In this document: piece after piece, positions 1 to 6,979 of the stretch
Layout of the letters: every line of letters begins with the position of its first letter
Numbering within the stretch: position 1 is the first letter of the stretch
IMG/VR virus record: IMGVR_UViG_3300045120_000446
Span: 1-31,798 of that record
Length of the DNA: 31,798 bases
Source of the DNA: a virus
Strand: one strand, 5' to 3'
Program-made: the position numbers and the translations under genes
The notes under the pieces: model-generated
What the model was told of the DNA's origin: nothing
What the model saw: only the letters and a program-made list of their open reading frames with translations
Database searches by the model: none

Positions 1-68
1 GTGTCCGAGGGGGTGCAGGGTGGCAGCGATGCGATGCCCCTATCCAGTTCCTGCTCGATGCGATGCAT
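1..68 (-). CDS. Start of an unidentified gene cut by the left edge
   Basis: An ATG two bases after the TAA of the HNH gene opens a frame that stays open for the 22 codons left in the window (it begins MHRIEQELDRG). Too little is visible to identify it. In many HK97-like phages an HNH gene lies directly before the small terminase subunit, so a terminase gene is a reasonable guess. That is inference from gene order only. Confidence 0.4.
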   Translation of the reverse strand, partial: MHRIEQELDRGIASLPPCTPSD

Positions 69-69
69 A

Positions 70-369
70 TTATGCAACCGAACTCGATTTCAATCCGACT
101 TTTGCGTGACACGAAGCGCAGAGCGTCCGGAGGTTGCCGGGGTGGTCCCCGCCCCCCAGGGACCGGGGGACCCGGTGGTCCAGGGCTAGCCCCCTGGTGC
201 CCCCGCAGTTTTCGCAAGCCCGACCGCGAACGCGAGAACGCAACGAGCGCCACTCCCGCCCGTATCCCCGCCCCGCCTCGGTGGGGGTGTGGCGGGGGCA
301 GCGTCCACGATTCGCCGCGCGTTCAGGACAACCAGGTTCGAGGCAGGCGGACGCGGGCATCGAGGGCAT
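70..369 (-). CDS. HNH endonuclease
   Basis: This 99-aa protein is a small HNH nuclease, a metal-dependent enzyme that nicks or cuts DNA with a beta-beta-alpha-metal fold. The motif LALDHRVPRSLGG places the catalytic pair at D64-H65, followed by N79 in PGNLRTLC and the last His at H88 in CASCHAK. Two CxxC pairs (C52/C55 and C84/C87) would hold a structural zinc. Further Cys and His residues (C9, C14, C24, H27) near the N-terminus may form another zinc knuckle. HNH proteins of this type beside phage packaging genes are known to be needed for terminase cleavage in HK97. It is the last complete gene of the left-hand operon and its start overlaps the stop of the preceding gene by one base. Confidence 0.9.
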   Translation of the reverse strand: MPSMPASACLEPGCPERAANRGRCPRHTPTEAGRGYGREWRSLRSRVRGRACENCGGTRGLALDHRVPRSLGGGDHPGNLRTLCASCHAKVGLKSSSVA

Positions 370-716
370 CAGGAGCCGGGGGCCGTGCGGGTGATGTCGG
401 CGTGGATGACCATCCGGCCATGCGCGACGGTGTCGATGGTGCCATCGTCGTCGACCGTCTGGACGTCCCAGTAGAGGCGGGTCGTTGCGGTCAGGCTCTC
501 GGTGTCGCTAGCATCCACGTCGACGAGGGCGATGCCACCCGTCCCGACGGGGATGGTAATGCTCCCCTCGTCGGTACTCTTCCGTAGCACCGCATCGTCA
601 TCCGAGTCGGTGACCCGGCGCTTCGCCGTGAACCAGAGGTCGATGCCGGTCGCGTCCTGGGAGAGGGTGATGGTCAGGGGGCGGGTGTCCCCGCGCCGGA
701 TTTCCAGCGTACTCAC
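369..716 (-). CDS. Phage tail or baseplate-associated protein, BppU-like N-terminal fold
   Basis: The frame is open far upstream, but the likely start is the GTG at 716-714, which shares a GTGA overlap with the stop of the repeat-protein gene. That gives 115 aa beginning MSTLEIRRGDTRPLTIT. The pattern of RRGDT, then a hydrophobic strand with DLWFTAKR, then a conserved YWDVQ near the C-terminus resembles small phage proteins of the BppU type, found at the baseplate end of tails. No catalytic motif is seen. The upstream extension of this frame is only a shadow of the repeats in the neighbouring gene. Family assignment is by pattern and moderately sure; that it is a real gene is well supported by the overlap and composition. 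Confidence 0.7.
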   Translation of the reverse strand: MSTLEIRRGDTRPLTITLSQDATGIDLWFTAKRRVTDSDDDAVLRKSTDEGSITIPVGTGGIALVDVDASDTESLTATTRLYWDVQTVDDDGTIDTVAHGRMVIHADITRTAPGS

Positions 717-3181
717 GACACCTCCCCAGTCATCCGACCTTCGACCTCCACGGTAGCGTCCTGGGCCTCCGGGCCGACCTGGGCCGAGGGAGGCGATACG
801 GTCACGGTAGCGCCCACCGGAGCGACGCCGACCGAGGCGACGATACCACCCGCCGTCACCGTCGCGCGAGTGCCCTTCGCGATGACGTGGTGGACGCCGC
901 CCGCCAGGACGGGCGCATAGAGCGCCCCCAGGGCGTCGAGGAGGTCCAGGCCGAGCGATACGGCGCCTGGGGTGATGGCGGGCGCGTAGAGGGCGTTCTG
1001 GGCCGCCAGGAGGGGCATGACGAGGTCGCTCGACGGCGCCTGCCCCGAGAGCAGCGGCGCGTAGACGTCCGGAGCCGCATCGAGCATCGGCAGGGTGACC
1101 CAGGCGGGTCCCGGAGCGACCGTCGGCGCGAAGAGGGCGCTCCCAGCGTCGAGCAACGGCAGGACGGCCCCGATGGCGCCAGGGAGGAGGCTCGGGGCGT
1201 AGAGCGACGCTCCGGCGTCCAGGAGGGGCACCAGGGCCGTCTGCGGGCCGCCCTGGGCCGTGATGACCGGGTCGTAGAGCGCCGGAGCGCCGTCCAGGAA
1301 GGGCACGGTCAGGAACTGGTCCTGGTAGAGCGTCGGCGCGTAGGTCGTGCCTCCGGCGTCGAGCAGGGGCACCGTGAGGGCGTTCAGGGTCGCCAGGGAC
1401 GGCGCGTAGACCGTCGGCGAGCCATCGAGCAGCGGGAGCGTGACGAACTGGTCGGGGATGACCGTCGGGGCGTAGGTCGCGTTCCCGGCGTCGAGGAGCG
1501 GGACCGTGACGAGGTTCGTCGTCGTGACGCTCGGCGCGTAGACCATCCCAGCCCCATCCAGAAGCCCCAGGACGACCGACACGGCCTGGGGGAGCAGGGT
1601 GGGCGCGTAGAGCGCGTTCCCGGCGTCCAGGAGCGGCAGCGTCGCCGTCGCGGCCGCCACGGCCAGGGTCGGGGCGTAGAGGGCGTTCGCCCCATCGAGC
1701 AGGGGCACGTCGACGAAGACGTCCTGGTAGACCGTCGGCGCGTAGAGGGTCGGTCCGGCGTCCAGGAGGCCCAGGGTCAGGGTGACGGGGCCTGCGATGA
1801 CGGTCGGCGCGAAGGGGCCGACCGGCGTCGTCGCGGTGACGTAGAGGTCGTCGTACCAAATGTTGTCGCTGAAGGCCAGGAAGACGTAGAAGTGGCCCGC
1901 CGGGACGGTGCCCGTCGCGTGGGCGCCCGCCCAGTAGCCGCCGTACATCCCCGAGCCGTAGAGTTGCGTCGCGTTCGCGCTGTTCCCATCCGGGCCGGTG
2001 AAGAGGTAGTGCTTCCCGCCGCCGCCATCGCCGTAGGTCCGGCGGTCGTTCGGCGAGGACGTGGAGACGTCCCAGTCGATGGCATCGCCGGGATTGACGG
2101 CGTAGCCCGTCGGGCTGAAGACGACGGCCGGGTTGTTGTAGTGCTTGCTCGTCCCAGACGTCGCCCCAGGCCAGCCCGCCGTACCATCGACGTCGACGAT
2201 GTCGAGGATGACCCTCGGCGTCGCGACGGTCCCATCGAGGAGCGGCAGCGTGACGGTGTTCGTCGGCGTGGCGATGGGCGCGTAGAGGCTCGGCGAGGCG
2301 TCGAGGAGCGGAATGGTCAGGGTCTGCGCGGCTCCGGCGAGCGACGGCGCGTAGAGCGCGTTCCCCGCATCGAGCAGGGTCAGGTCGAGGAGGTTCTTCG
2401 CGACCAGGGTCGGGGCGTAGAGGGCCGGAGAGGCATCGAGCAGGCCCAGGGCGACGGTCATCGACACCGAGGGCGCGTAGAGCGCCGGGGAGGCGTCGAG
2501 GAGGCCGATGGAGATGGCCTGGGTCGACTTGACCTCGATGGCCGACGACCCGAAGGCCGACGCCGTGGCCGCCGTCCAGGCGACCGTCGTCGAGGTATGA
2601 CCGCTCGCCCGGTGGACGGCCTCCAGGCCGCTCGTCGGGGTGTTGTAGCCCTGGTCGGACGCCTCCGAGAACGAGGTCGGCGGTGCGGTGTTCGTGGACG
2701 AGTTCGAGCCGGTGAAGACGGCCCCCAGGATGGCCGAGGCCGAGACGGGGGTCGCGTCGAGGGTCAGGGATGGCGTCCCGGCTGCCGCGTTGTTCTGGAC
2801 GCCCTTGCCGCCGGTCCGCTGGGCGGGCGTGAAGCCTGCGGAGAGCGGCCCGACGCTCCAGACCTGGCAACCGCCGCCCGTATCGCTCGCCGTCGCCATC
2901 GTGACCGTCGTCGACGATGCCGAGCCGATGGGCGCGTTCCGCATGAACCACCAGCCCGAGTCGGCGCTGGTGTTCTTCGTCATCGCCGTCCCGACCTGGG
3001 TATAGGCGCCCAGGCCGTCGGAGTTGTTGTCGGAGACGGTCGGCGGCTGCGCCGTGGTGCGCCCGGAGTTCGCGCAGAAGACGACCAGGACGTCCCCGAC
3101 CGCAGGCGTGAAGGCGCTCGGGGACTTGTTGCCCGCGGCGGTTGTCCAGACGCTCCCGCGGGCGGTGACGGTGAGAGCCAT
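713..3181 (-). CDS. Large repeat protein with 18 LLDA..LYAPT units; probable tail or virion surface protein
   Basis: This 822-aa protein has three parts. Residues 1-225 form a Ser/Thr/Ala-rich beta-type domain that looks like a phage adhesion domain. Residues 226-766 hold 18 copies of a roughly 22-aa unit with consensus PLLDAGxALYAPTV followed by a variable hydrophobic stretch ending in VTL. Residues 767-822 are a short tail with Val/Thr-rich strands. The fifth unit is split: its LLDG lies at 314-317 and its FAPTV at 457-461. The 139 residues between them are Tyr/Trp-rich and may form a lectin-like domain (YGSGMYGGYW, FYVFLAF, WYDDLYV). I know the repeat only as a motif of uncharacterised phage and metagenomic proteins. 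The site in a tail/lysis operon suggests a host-contact or decoration role, which is inference. Confidence 0.85.
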   Translation of the reverse strand: MALTVTARGSVWTTAAGNKSPSAFTPAVGDVLVVFCANSGRTTAQPPTVSDNNSDGLGAYTQVGTAMTKNTSADSGWWFMRNAPIGSASSTTVTMATASDTGGGCQVWSVGPLSAGFTPAQRTGGKGVQNNAAAGTPSLTLDATPVSASAILGAVFTGSNSSTNTAPPTSFSEASDQGYNTPTSGLEAVHRASGHTSTTVAWTAATASAFGSSAIEVKSTQAISIGLLDASPALYAPSVSMTVALGLLDASPALYAPTLVAKNLLDLTLLDAGNALYAPSLAGAAQTLTIPLLDASPSLYAPIATPTNTVTLPLLDGTVATPRVILDIVDVDGTAGWPGATSGTSKHYNNPAVVFSPTGYAVNPGDAIDWDVSTSSPNDRRTYGDGGGGKHYLFTGPDGNSANATQLYGSGMYGGYWAGAHATGTVPAGHFYVFLAFSDNIWYDDLYVTATTPVGPFAPTVIAGPVTLTLGLLDAGPTLYAPTVYQDVFVDVPLLDGANALYAPTLAVAAATATLPLLDAGNALYAPTLLPQAVSVVLGLLDGAGMVYAPSVTTTNLVTVPLLDAGNATYAPTVIPDQFVTLPLLDGSPTVYAPSLATLNALTVPLLDAGGTTYAPTLYQDQFLTVPFLDGAPALYDPVITAQGGPQTALVPLLDAGASLYAPSLLPGAIGAVLPLLDAGSALFAPTVAPGPAWVTLPMLDAAPDVYAPLLSGQAPSSDLVMPLLAAQNALYAPAITPGAVSLGLDLLDALGALYAPVLAGGVHHVIAKGTRATVTAGGIVASVGVAPVGATVTVSPPSAQVGPEAQDATVEVEGRMTGEVS
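884..2506 (-). repeat. 18 tandem degenerate 66-bp coding repeats (LLDA..LYAPT units), interrupted at 1814-2230
   Basis: On the minus strand the DNA is a chain of units about 66 bp long. Each codes for LLDA(G/S)xxLYAPT(V/L) plus a 7-11 residue linker. The LLDA and YAP codons are most alike, while linkers vary freely, which points to old duplication with protein-level selection. Positions 1814-2230 hold a non-repeat insert that splits one unit into halves. Two further units of the same type lie in the separate gene at 14332-14736. Confidence 0.9.
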
Positions 3182-3224
3182 CAGTTACGCCCCTCTAGGG
3201 GGCAGGGCGGTCCGCCCGCCCGGA

Positions 3225-3653
3225 TTAGACCTTGAAGATGCCCGAGGCGTTGAAGGTCACGTTCACGTCGCCACCGTTCGGCGTCAGGGGCAGGCCCGTC
3301 GCGGTGTCGAAGAAGCAAATCAGGTTCGAGGTCGAGGGCGTGCCGGTGTCCTTGAAGAAGACGAGGGCCTCGACGGTCGCGCCCGAGACGGCGGTGAAGG
3401 CTGGCGCCGGGTCGGTGGTGTTGTCGAAGACGCCCGCGGCGACGGTGCCGACCGTCTTCGCGGCCAGGGTGTAGGCCGTGCCCACCAGACCCGCCGAGAG
3501 GTCGTTGTAGAAGTCGTGGGTCGCGGCCGTCGGCGTCCCGCCTGCGCCGTTGTCGTGGAGGTACATCTTGATAGTGTCGGCATCGAGGTCGACGTAGGTC
3601 GCGTGGGCGCCCAGGATGCCGTTGAGGAACGATGCGAAGAACGAGTTCGCCAC
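3225..3653 (-). CDS. Putative phage structural protein, unknown function
   Basis: This 142-aa protein starts at a GTG (MANSFFASFLNGILG). After a short amphipathic N-terminus it is rich in Thr, Ala and Gly with beta-strand periodicity. The motif DTIKMYLHDNG and the segment VEALVFFKDTGT..STSNLICFFDTATGLPLTPNGGDVNV resemble small virion-associated proteins placed near tail fibre genes in siphophages. No enzyme motif or membrane segment is visible. It sits one base after the 112-aa gene and 43 bases before the large repeat protein, in the same transcript. A structural role is inferred from composition and neighbours. Confidence 0.7.
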   Translation of the reverse strand: MANSFFASFLNGILGAHATYVDLDADTIKMYLHDNGAGGTPTAATHDFYNDLSAGLVGTAYTLAAKTVGTVAAGVFDNTTDPAPAFTAVSGATVEALVFFKDTGTPSTSNLICFFDTATGLPLTPNGGDVNVTFNASGIFKV

Positions 3654-3654
3654 G

Positions 3655-3993
3655 TCAGTCTCCTTCGAGGATGGGGATGTTCCCCCAGGCGCCCTCGGCG
3701 GCGTCTGGCGGGAGCAGGCCGATTCCCATCGTCGGGGGCTTGACGACGACGTTCGTTTCGCTGAAGCCGTTCGCCAGGAGGTACGGCTTGACCTTCTCGT
3801 AAAGCGCGTCGTTGATGATGGCGGCGCCCGTCTCGTCGATGTTCAGGTGGTGCGTCTTGTGCGTGTGGACCTGGCCGCAGCCACCGTAGGCGGGCGGCGT
3901 GCAGTTGTACGGGATGTCGTAGGGCTGGTTCGGGTCCGTCATCGTGAAGCGGACGTTCCGCGCCGTCGGATGCTGGATGCGGATGCCAGGCAT
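3655..3993 (-). CDS. Conserved-looking phage protein, unknown function
   Basis: This is a 112-aa soluble protein. Its N-terminal half contains PYDIPYNCTPPAYGGCGQVHTHKTHHLNID, with two Cys and a cluster of His (VHTHKTHHLN) that could bind a metal ion. The C-terminal half holds a short helical segment (DALYEKVKPYLLANGF) and ends acidic. It begins in a TGATG overlap with the holin-like gene. I do not recognise the family. The His/Cys cluster is the only functional hint and could be tested for zinc binding. Confidence 0.7.
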   Translation of the reverse strand: MPGIRIQHPTARNVRFTMTDPNQPYDIPYNCTPPAYGGCGQVHTHKTHHLNIDETGAAIINDALYEKVKPYLLANGFSETNVVVKPPTMGIGLLPPDAAEGAWGNIPILEGD

Positions 3994-4292
3994 CAGCCGC
4001 CAGACGTGGTCGCGTTCGAGGCCACCTCGTGGATGCCGACCGCGGCCAGGCCGCCGGTCAGGCCCGTCAGGAACGCCTGGAGCAGCACGTCACCCGTGGT
4101 GCCGACGAGGATGATGGTCGCCAGGAACGAGAGCAGGATGCCGATGACCGTCGCGATGGCGGCGCCGAATCGGTCCTTCAGGGCGTCCGAGAGGGCCGCC
4201 GTCCGGAAGATGAGCGACGTCAGGAGCCAGGTCACGATGGAGATGCCGCCGACCGTGAGCAACTGGTCGGTGGTGATGTTCTCGATGGGCAT
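3993..4292 (-). CDS. Small membrane protein, holin candidate
   Basis: A 99-aa protein with three likely membrane segments: roughly residues 10-29 (LLTVGGISIVTWLLTSLIF), 43-63 (GAAIATVIGILLSFLATIILV) and 67-90. A short charged loop (SDALKDRFG) separates the first two. Size and topology fit holins, which open the inner membrane to release endolysin. It is two genes downstream of the C39-like peptidase, with only the acidic 60-aa gene between, which fits a lysis cassette. It overlaps both neighbours by one base (TGATG), implying translational coupling. Holin function is inferred; it could also be another virion-encoded membrane protein. Confidence 0.65.
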   Translation of the reverse strand: MPIENITTDQLLTVGGISIVTWLLTSLIFRTAALSDALKDRFGAAIATVIGILLSFLATIILVGTTGDVLLQAFLTGLTGGLAAVGIHEVASNATTSGG

Positions 4293-4474
4293 CAGAGCGC
4301 GTCCGCCGGGAGTTCGCCGCTCTTGACGTCCTCGCCGTCGGCCTCGTCGACCTCGGTCACGTCGCCCTCGACCGCATCAGGGGCGTCCTCGTCCGGGTCG
4401 TCGTCGCCGTCCTCGTCGGGGTCCGGCGGGAGTAGTTTCTCGGCCTCGTCCGCCGAGTTCGCCGTCCAGGTCAT
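4292..4474 (-). CDS. Short, very acidic protein
   Basis: A 60-aa protein in which almost half of the residues are Asp or Glu (for example PPDPDEDGDDDPDEDAPDA). It has no Cys, no membrane segment and no recognised domain. It is likely disordered. It lies between the C39-like peptidase and the holin-like gene and overlaps the latter by one base, so it is probably translated. Acidic phage proteins of this sort can be DNA mimics or chaperones, but nothing in the sequence decides this. Confidence 0.6.
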   Translation of the reverse strand: MTWTANSADEAEKLLPPDPDEDGDDDPDEDAPDAVEGDVTEVDEADGEDVKSGELPADAL

Positions 4475-4483
4475 CGCGTCCTC

Positions 4484-5071
4484 CTAGGTGCCCTTCGGGA
4501 TGAGTAGAGCGTACGCCTTCCCAGCCCCCAGCGGACGGTAGGCGCCGGTCCCCAGGCCCGAGAGGTCGAGTTTCCCGGCCGCGTCCTTCAGGACGGCGGG
4601 CTTGATGCTCTGCCAGCCCTCCGGGCAGCCCTGGTAGCGCCCGTCGGCGAGCGGGTCGAAGTAGCGGAGGTTGCCGTACTTCGTGAGGTGGTTCACATAG
4701 ATTCGGTGGTTGTCCGAGTAGCGCCGCCGGGAGGCGTCATGGGAGGTCACCCGCAGGACGCCGTACCAGATGTCGAGGAGCGCTCCGCGGCCCGCTCGGA
4801 AGTGGTCCATCAGGTCGTCCCAGGCGATGGGCTGGTAGAGGACGCCCCGGACGCCGAAGTCGGTCGTATTGACCAGGTGCAACTGCCGGAGGTTCGTCCC
4901 GCCCTCGGTGTCGCCGGTCCGGGCGCGGATGCCGCGGCTCGATGGCCGCCGCGACCCGTGCGTCGCCCGCCGGATGAAGACCGAGTCGGCCGACGGCCCG
5001 CAGTTCGTCCCCTGGAACTTCGACCCGTCGAGTTGATAGCACTCCTTCTCGATGACCGGGCGGTAGACCAT
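4484..5071 (-). CDS. C39-like cysteine peptidase, candidate endolysin or virion peptidase
   Basis: The protein is 195 aa, starting at the ATG in a TGATG overlap with the preceding small gene; longer versions of the frame are non-coding. The segment GTNCGPSADSVFIRRAT gives a candidate nucleophile C24 at a helix start, as in papain-like C39 peptidases. H122 (NHRIYVNHL, with H128 as alternative) and D139 (YFDPLADGR) would complete the triad. Related proteins in phages of high-GC hosts act on peptidoglycan or are virion-bound. The following acidic and holin-like genes support a lysis role. A second lytic enzyme candidate lies at 5683-6324, so the two may cut different bonds of the wall. Catalysis is inferred from motifs. 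Confidence 0.7.
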   Translation of the reverse strand: MVYRPVIEKECYQLDGSKFQGTNCGPSADSVFIRRATHGSRRPSSRGIRARTGDTEGGTNLRQLHLVNTTDFGVRGVLYQPIAWDDLMDHFRAGRGALLDIWYGVLRVTSHDASRRRYSDNHRIYVNHLTKYGNLRYFDPLADGRYQGCPEGWQSIKPAVLKDAAGKLDLSGLGTGAYRPLGAGKAYALLIPKGT

Positions 5072-5247
5072 CAGACCCCCTTCGTCAGGATGCGGAGGCA
5101 CGACTCGCACGACTTCCCGTCGGGCCTGGTGTCGAAGGTCGGCTCGTTGACCTTCCCCCACTTCCCGCAGAGCGCCTTCGGCGCGTTCGCTCGGGAGAAG
5201 AAGCGGATGGCGTGGGACGAGCGGATGAGGAACCACGTCGCGGTCAC
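5071..5247 (-). CDS. Small Cys-containing protein, possible zinc ribbon
   Basis: Reading back from the TGA that overlaps the next ATG (TGATG), the frame is open for 58 codons to a GTG at 5247, with an in-frame TAG shortly before it. The product contains ALCGKWGK and later SCESCLRIL, three Cys that could bind zinc together with a His (H14) near the N-terminus. It is basic and soluble. A CTG or GTG start is possible and no strong ribosome-binding site is seen, so the start is the uncertain part. Position just after a terminator-like hairpin and just before the peptidase suggests it opens that translational unit. Confidence 0.6.
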   Translation of the reverse strand: MTATWFLIRSSHAIRFFSRANAPKALCGKWGKVNEPTFDTRPDGKSCESCLRILTKGV

Positions 5248-5293
5248 CAGCGGACCCTACGCGGTGCCGGGTATCGGCGTCAAGTCATGAAGC

Positions 5294-5317
5294 GGCCCCG
5301 CCGTTTCGGGCGGGGCC
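5294..5317 (-). terminator. GC-rich hairpin terminator
   Basis: A perfect 9-bp inverted repeat (GGCCCCGCC and GGCGGGGCC) encloses a 6-nt loop. It lies 22 bases after the stop of the 83-aa gene on the minus strand. There is no run of T, so termination may be weak or factor-assisted. Some read-through would be needed to express the genes below it unless they have their own promoter. Confidence 0.55.
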
Positions 5318-5338
5318 TCTGGTGGCTGGTGGTCGGTC

Positions 5339-5590
5339 CTAGCGGCGCAGGAGGTAGAAGCGCTCCTCCTCTTCCGTCGGCTCGTTCAGGAGCGGCATCT
5401 CCGCGGCGATGAGCCAGGCCCGCTCGGCCTCGGCCTCGCCGAGAGCGATGTCCCGTCGGGCGTCGGCGCAAGCGCCGTCGTGGTCGCACATCTCGGGGCA
5501 GTCCCGACCGTCGACCGTGCCATCGAGTTCGAAGAGTTCGCCCTCGGCGATGGCTGCGGCTCGGGTGAGTCCTCGGTAAGGGTTCGTCAT
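5339..5590 (-). CDS. Small phage protein, unknown function
   Basis: An 83-aa acidic protein (MTNPYRGLTRAAAIAEG). It contains three Cys and an Asp/His-rich patch around DCPEMCDHDGACADAR that might bind a metal, then a long helical Glu-rich C-terminus. It is preceded by a GAGGAACAG leader 3 bases before the ATG and by a complete promoter at 5644-5672, and followed by a hairpin terminator. This makes it a self-contained transcription unit. No family is recognised. Confidence 0.75.
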   Translation of the reverse strand: MTNPYRGLTRAAAIAEGELFELDGTVDGRDCPEMCDHDGACADARRDIALGEAEAERAWLIAAEMPLLNEPTEEEERFYLLRR

Positions 5591-5612
5591 CGTCTGTTCC
5601 TCTTTCCGCTTC

Positions 5613-5634
5613 CCCCGGCATTACGTCGCCGGGG
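5613..5634 (-). promoter_or_regulatory. 5' leader hairpin before the 83-aa gene
   Basis: CCCCGGC and GCCGGGG form a perfect 7-bp stem with an 8-nt loop between the -10 box and the ribosome-binding site. On the minus strand it would form at or near the 5' end of the transcript. It could protect the RNA or modulate translation. No known riboswitch fold is recognised. Confidence 0.45.
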
Positions 5635-5643
5635 ATTATAGGT

Positions 5644-5672
5644 AATCTACACCCCATCGCGCAGGTTGTCAA
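5644..5672 (-). promoter_or_regulatory. Sigma70-type promoter with CTGCGCG spacer motif
   Basis: On the minus strand TTGACA, a 17-nt spacer and TAGATT lie in perfect register 54 bases before the 83-aa gene. The spacer carries CTGCGCG 8 nt before the -10, a one-base variant of the CTACGCG seen in the other promoters. The -35 flank (24 nt, 5663-5686) is identical to that of the promoter at 30703. Confidence 0.85.
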
Positions 5673-5682
5673 GCCCCTATTT

Positions 5683-6324
5683 TCAGTACCAGCCCCAGCG
5701 GTAGGCGTGGTCGAGGGCGATGCAGGGGTTCCCGTAGCGGCCCCGGATGTAGTGCAGGCCCCAGCGGACCTGGGTCGTCGCGTTGTCGCGCCAGTCGTCG
5801 CCCGCCCAGGCCATCTTCGAGCCTGGGAGGGCCTGGGGGATGCCGTAGGCGCCCGAGAAGCGGTTCCCGGCGTGGACCCGCCAGCGCGACTCGCGGTCGA
5901 AGAGGACGTCGATGCAGCGCCACGAGGTCCGCGACAGTTGCGCCTGCAACCAGTCGCGCGCGGCCTGGACGTTCGCGTTGAACGTGCGCCAGGGCTTGAA
6001 GGGGCCGCCTGCGAGTTTCGGTCTGGTCCTCGTCCCCGACCCGGACGAGGTATGCGTCGCCGTGGGAACCGCCTTCGGCCTGGCGACCTTCGCAGGCTTC
6101 GGACTGGCGGTCGGAGCGACCCGCAGGGGAGCGGCGTACTCGTGGTCGACGGGCATCGCCGTCGGCAGGGGGAGGTCGAAGGAGCGGAAGACGGCGTCGG
6201 CCGGGATGGTGACGGGGACGGCCCTATACCCGAGGAGGTCGCCTGGTCTGGCAGCGAACCAGCCCAGGACTAGACCGGCCAGGACCATCCCCATCAAGTA
6301 GGCCGCCTCGCGCCGTTCAAGCAT
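5683..6324 (-). CDS. Membrane-anchored lytic transglycosylase-like lysin
   Basis: The 213-aa product starts with MLERREAAYLMGMVLAGLVLGW, a signal anchor (about residues 8-24). Then comes a Pro/Ala/Thr-rich linker to about residue 105, then a catalytic domain of about 100 residues. That domain contains LFDRESRWRV (Glu in the position of the catalytic acid), GAYGIPQALPGSKMA, and TQVRWGLHYIRGRYGNPC. These are hallmarks of the transglycosylase-like domain in secreted actinobacterial wall enzymes. It would cleave the glycan strands of peptidoglycan. It follows two nuclease genes with short overlaps and its stop codon lies within the 24-nt block upstream of the 5644 promoter. The anchor suggests a membrane-bound form, like signal-arrest endolysins. 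Confidence 0.85.
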   Translation of the reverse strand: MLERREAAYLMGMVLAGLVLGWFAARPGDLLGYRAVPVTIPADAVFRSFDLPLPTAMPVDHEYAAPLRVAPTASPKPAKVARPKAVPTATHTSSGSGTRTRPKLAGGPFKPWRTFNANVQAARDWLQAQLSRTSWRCIDVLFDRESRWRVHAGNRFSGAYGIPQALPGSKMAWAGDDWRDNATTQVRWGLHYIRGRYGNPCIALDHAYRWGWY

Positions 6325-6979
6325 CGCTCGGCATCGGCAGCGGGTGGAGTTCGCCCTGGTCGGCGTAGTACGACGCCTCCCAGCCCGCCTTCAGGGTCCG
6401 GAGGCGGGGGCGGACGATGAGTTCCGACCCCTCCATCCAGCCCACGACGCGGTACGTCGGCAGGCGGCCGATGACCAGGAGGTAGCACCACTCGACGGGG
6501 TCGCCCGCCTTGCGGCCCTTCGGTGGGAAGGCGCGCAGTTGCCCGCCCGCCGAGGCCACGTTGCGGACCTCGGTCCGCCTGCCCAGGTCGGGCAGTTTCC
6601 GCCGCTGGCCCTTGACCCAGAGATGCTTATGCCAGCGCAGGCCGGTCGCCTTCGCGGCCGCCAGTTCGGCGCCGAAGCCGCGAGCGTTCAGGTCGACCTC
6701 CGACTCCCGCTCCTCCGCCCAGCGCATCGCGACCTTGATGGAGCGGGCGTGACCGACGACGGCGCGGGCGTGGTCGGTGACCTCCTCGACCTCGTCGGGC
6801 GTGAGGGTGACCCAGACGCCCAGGCTGCGGTCGGCGTCGAGGTAGGCGCCCGCCCAGGCGATGGCCTTCGGGTGGCCTTCGAGGGGCTTGCGGTTCGTCA
6901 CGATGCCCCAGGCGGCCTCGCGGGTGCAGCGCGGGCAGTCGGCCTCGACCAGGCCGTGGCCGCACATGACGAGGGTCAC
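6317..6979 (-). CDS. Putative PD-(D/E)XK-like nuclease with N-terminal Cys/His knuckle
   Basis: A 220-aa protein with a GTG start in a GTGA overlap with the preceding nuclease gene (ATG at residue 5 is an alternative). C6, H8, C15 and C18 (MCGHGLVEADCPRC) could bind zinc. A central region DLNARGFGAELAAAKATGLRW followed by LPDLGRRTEVRNV gives E105, D131 and E137/R139, a plausible PD-(D/E)XK active site with Arg in place of Lys. A C-terminal WCYLLVIGRLPTYRVVGWM fits the beta strands of this fold. I recognise the pattern from uncharacterised phage proteins. The substrate is unknown. Pairing with another nuclease gene suggests DNA processing or host DNA breakdown. Confidence 0.6.
   Translation of the reverse strand: MTLVMCGHGLVEADCPRCTREAAWGIVTNRKPLEGHPKAIAWAGAYLDADRSLGVWVTLTPDEVEEVTDHARAVVGHARSIKVAMRWAEERESEVDLNARGFGAELAAAKATGLRWHKHLWVKGQRRKLPDLGRRTEVRNVASAGGQLRAFPPKGRKAGDPVEWCYLLVIGRLPTYRVVGWMEGSELIVRPRLRTLKAGWEASYYADQGELHPLPMPSDA

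Noticed and set aside
1-189. Plus-strand frame at the left edge
   Set aside because: It is antisense to the HNH gene and to the cut minus-strand gene, and has no support of its own.
884-2506. The 66-bp repeats as a possible CRISPR array
   Set aside because: Repeats are degenerate, in frame, and code for a regular peptide. Units are too alike in spacer-like parts and there are no cas genes.
369-2951. An 860-codon minus-strand frame over the repeat gene
   Set aside because: Only its last 115 codons are a gene (369-716). The rest is Arg/Pro/Gly-rich and is the repeat array read in the wrong frame.
887-3235. A 782-codon plus-strand frame opposite the repeat gene
   Set aside because: It is the complement of the repeat array, made of Arg/Gly/Glu, and lacks a ribosome-binding site.
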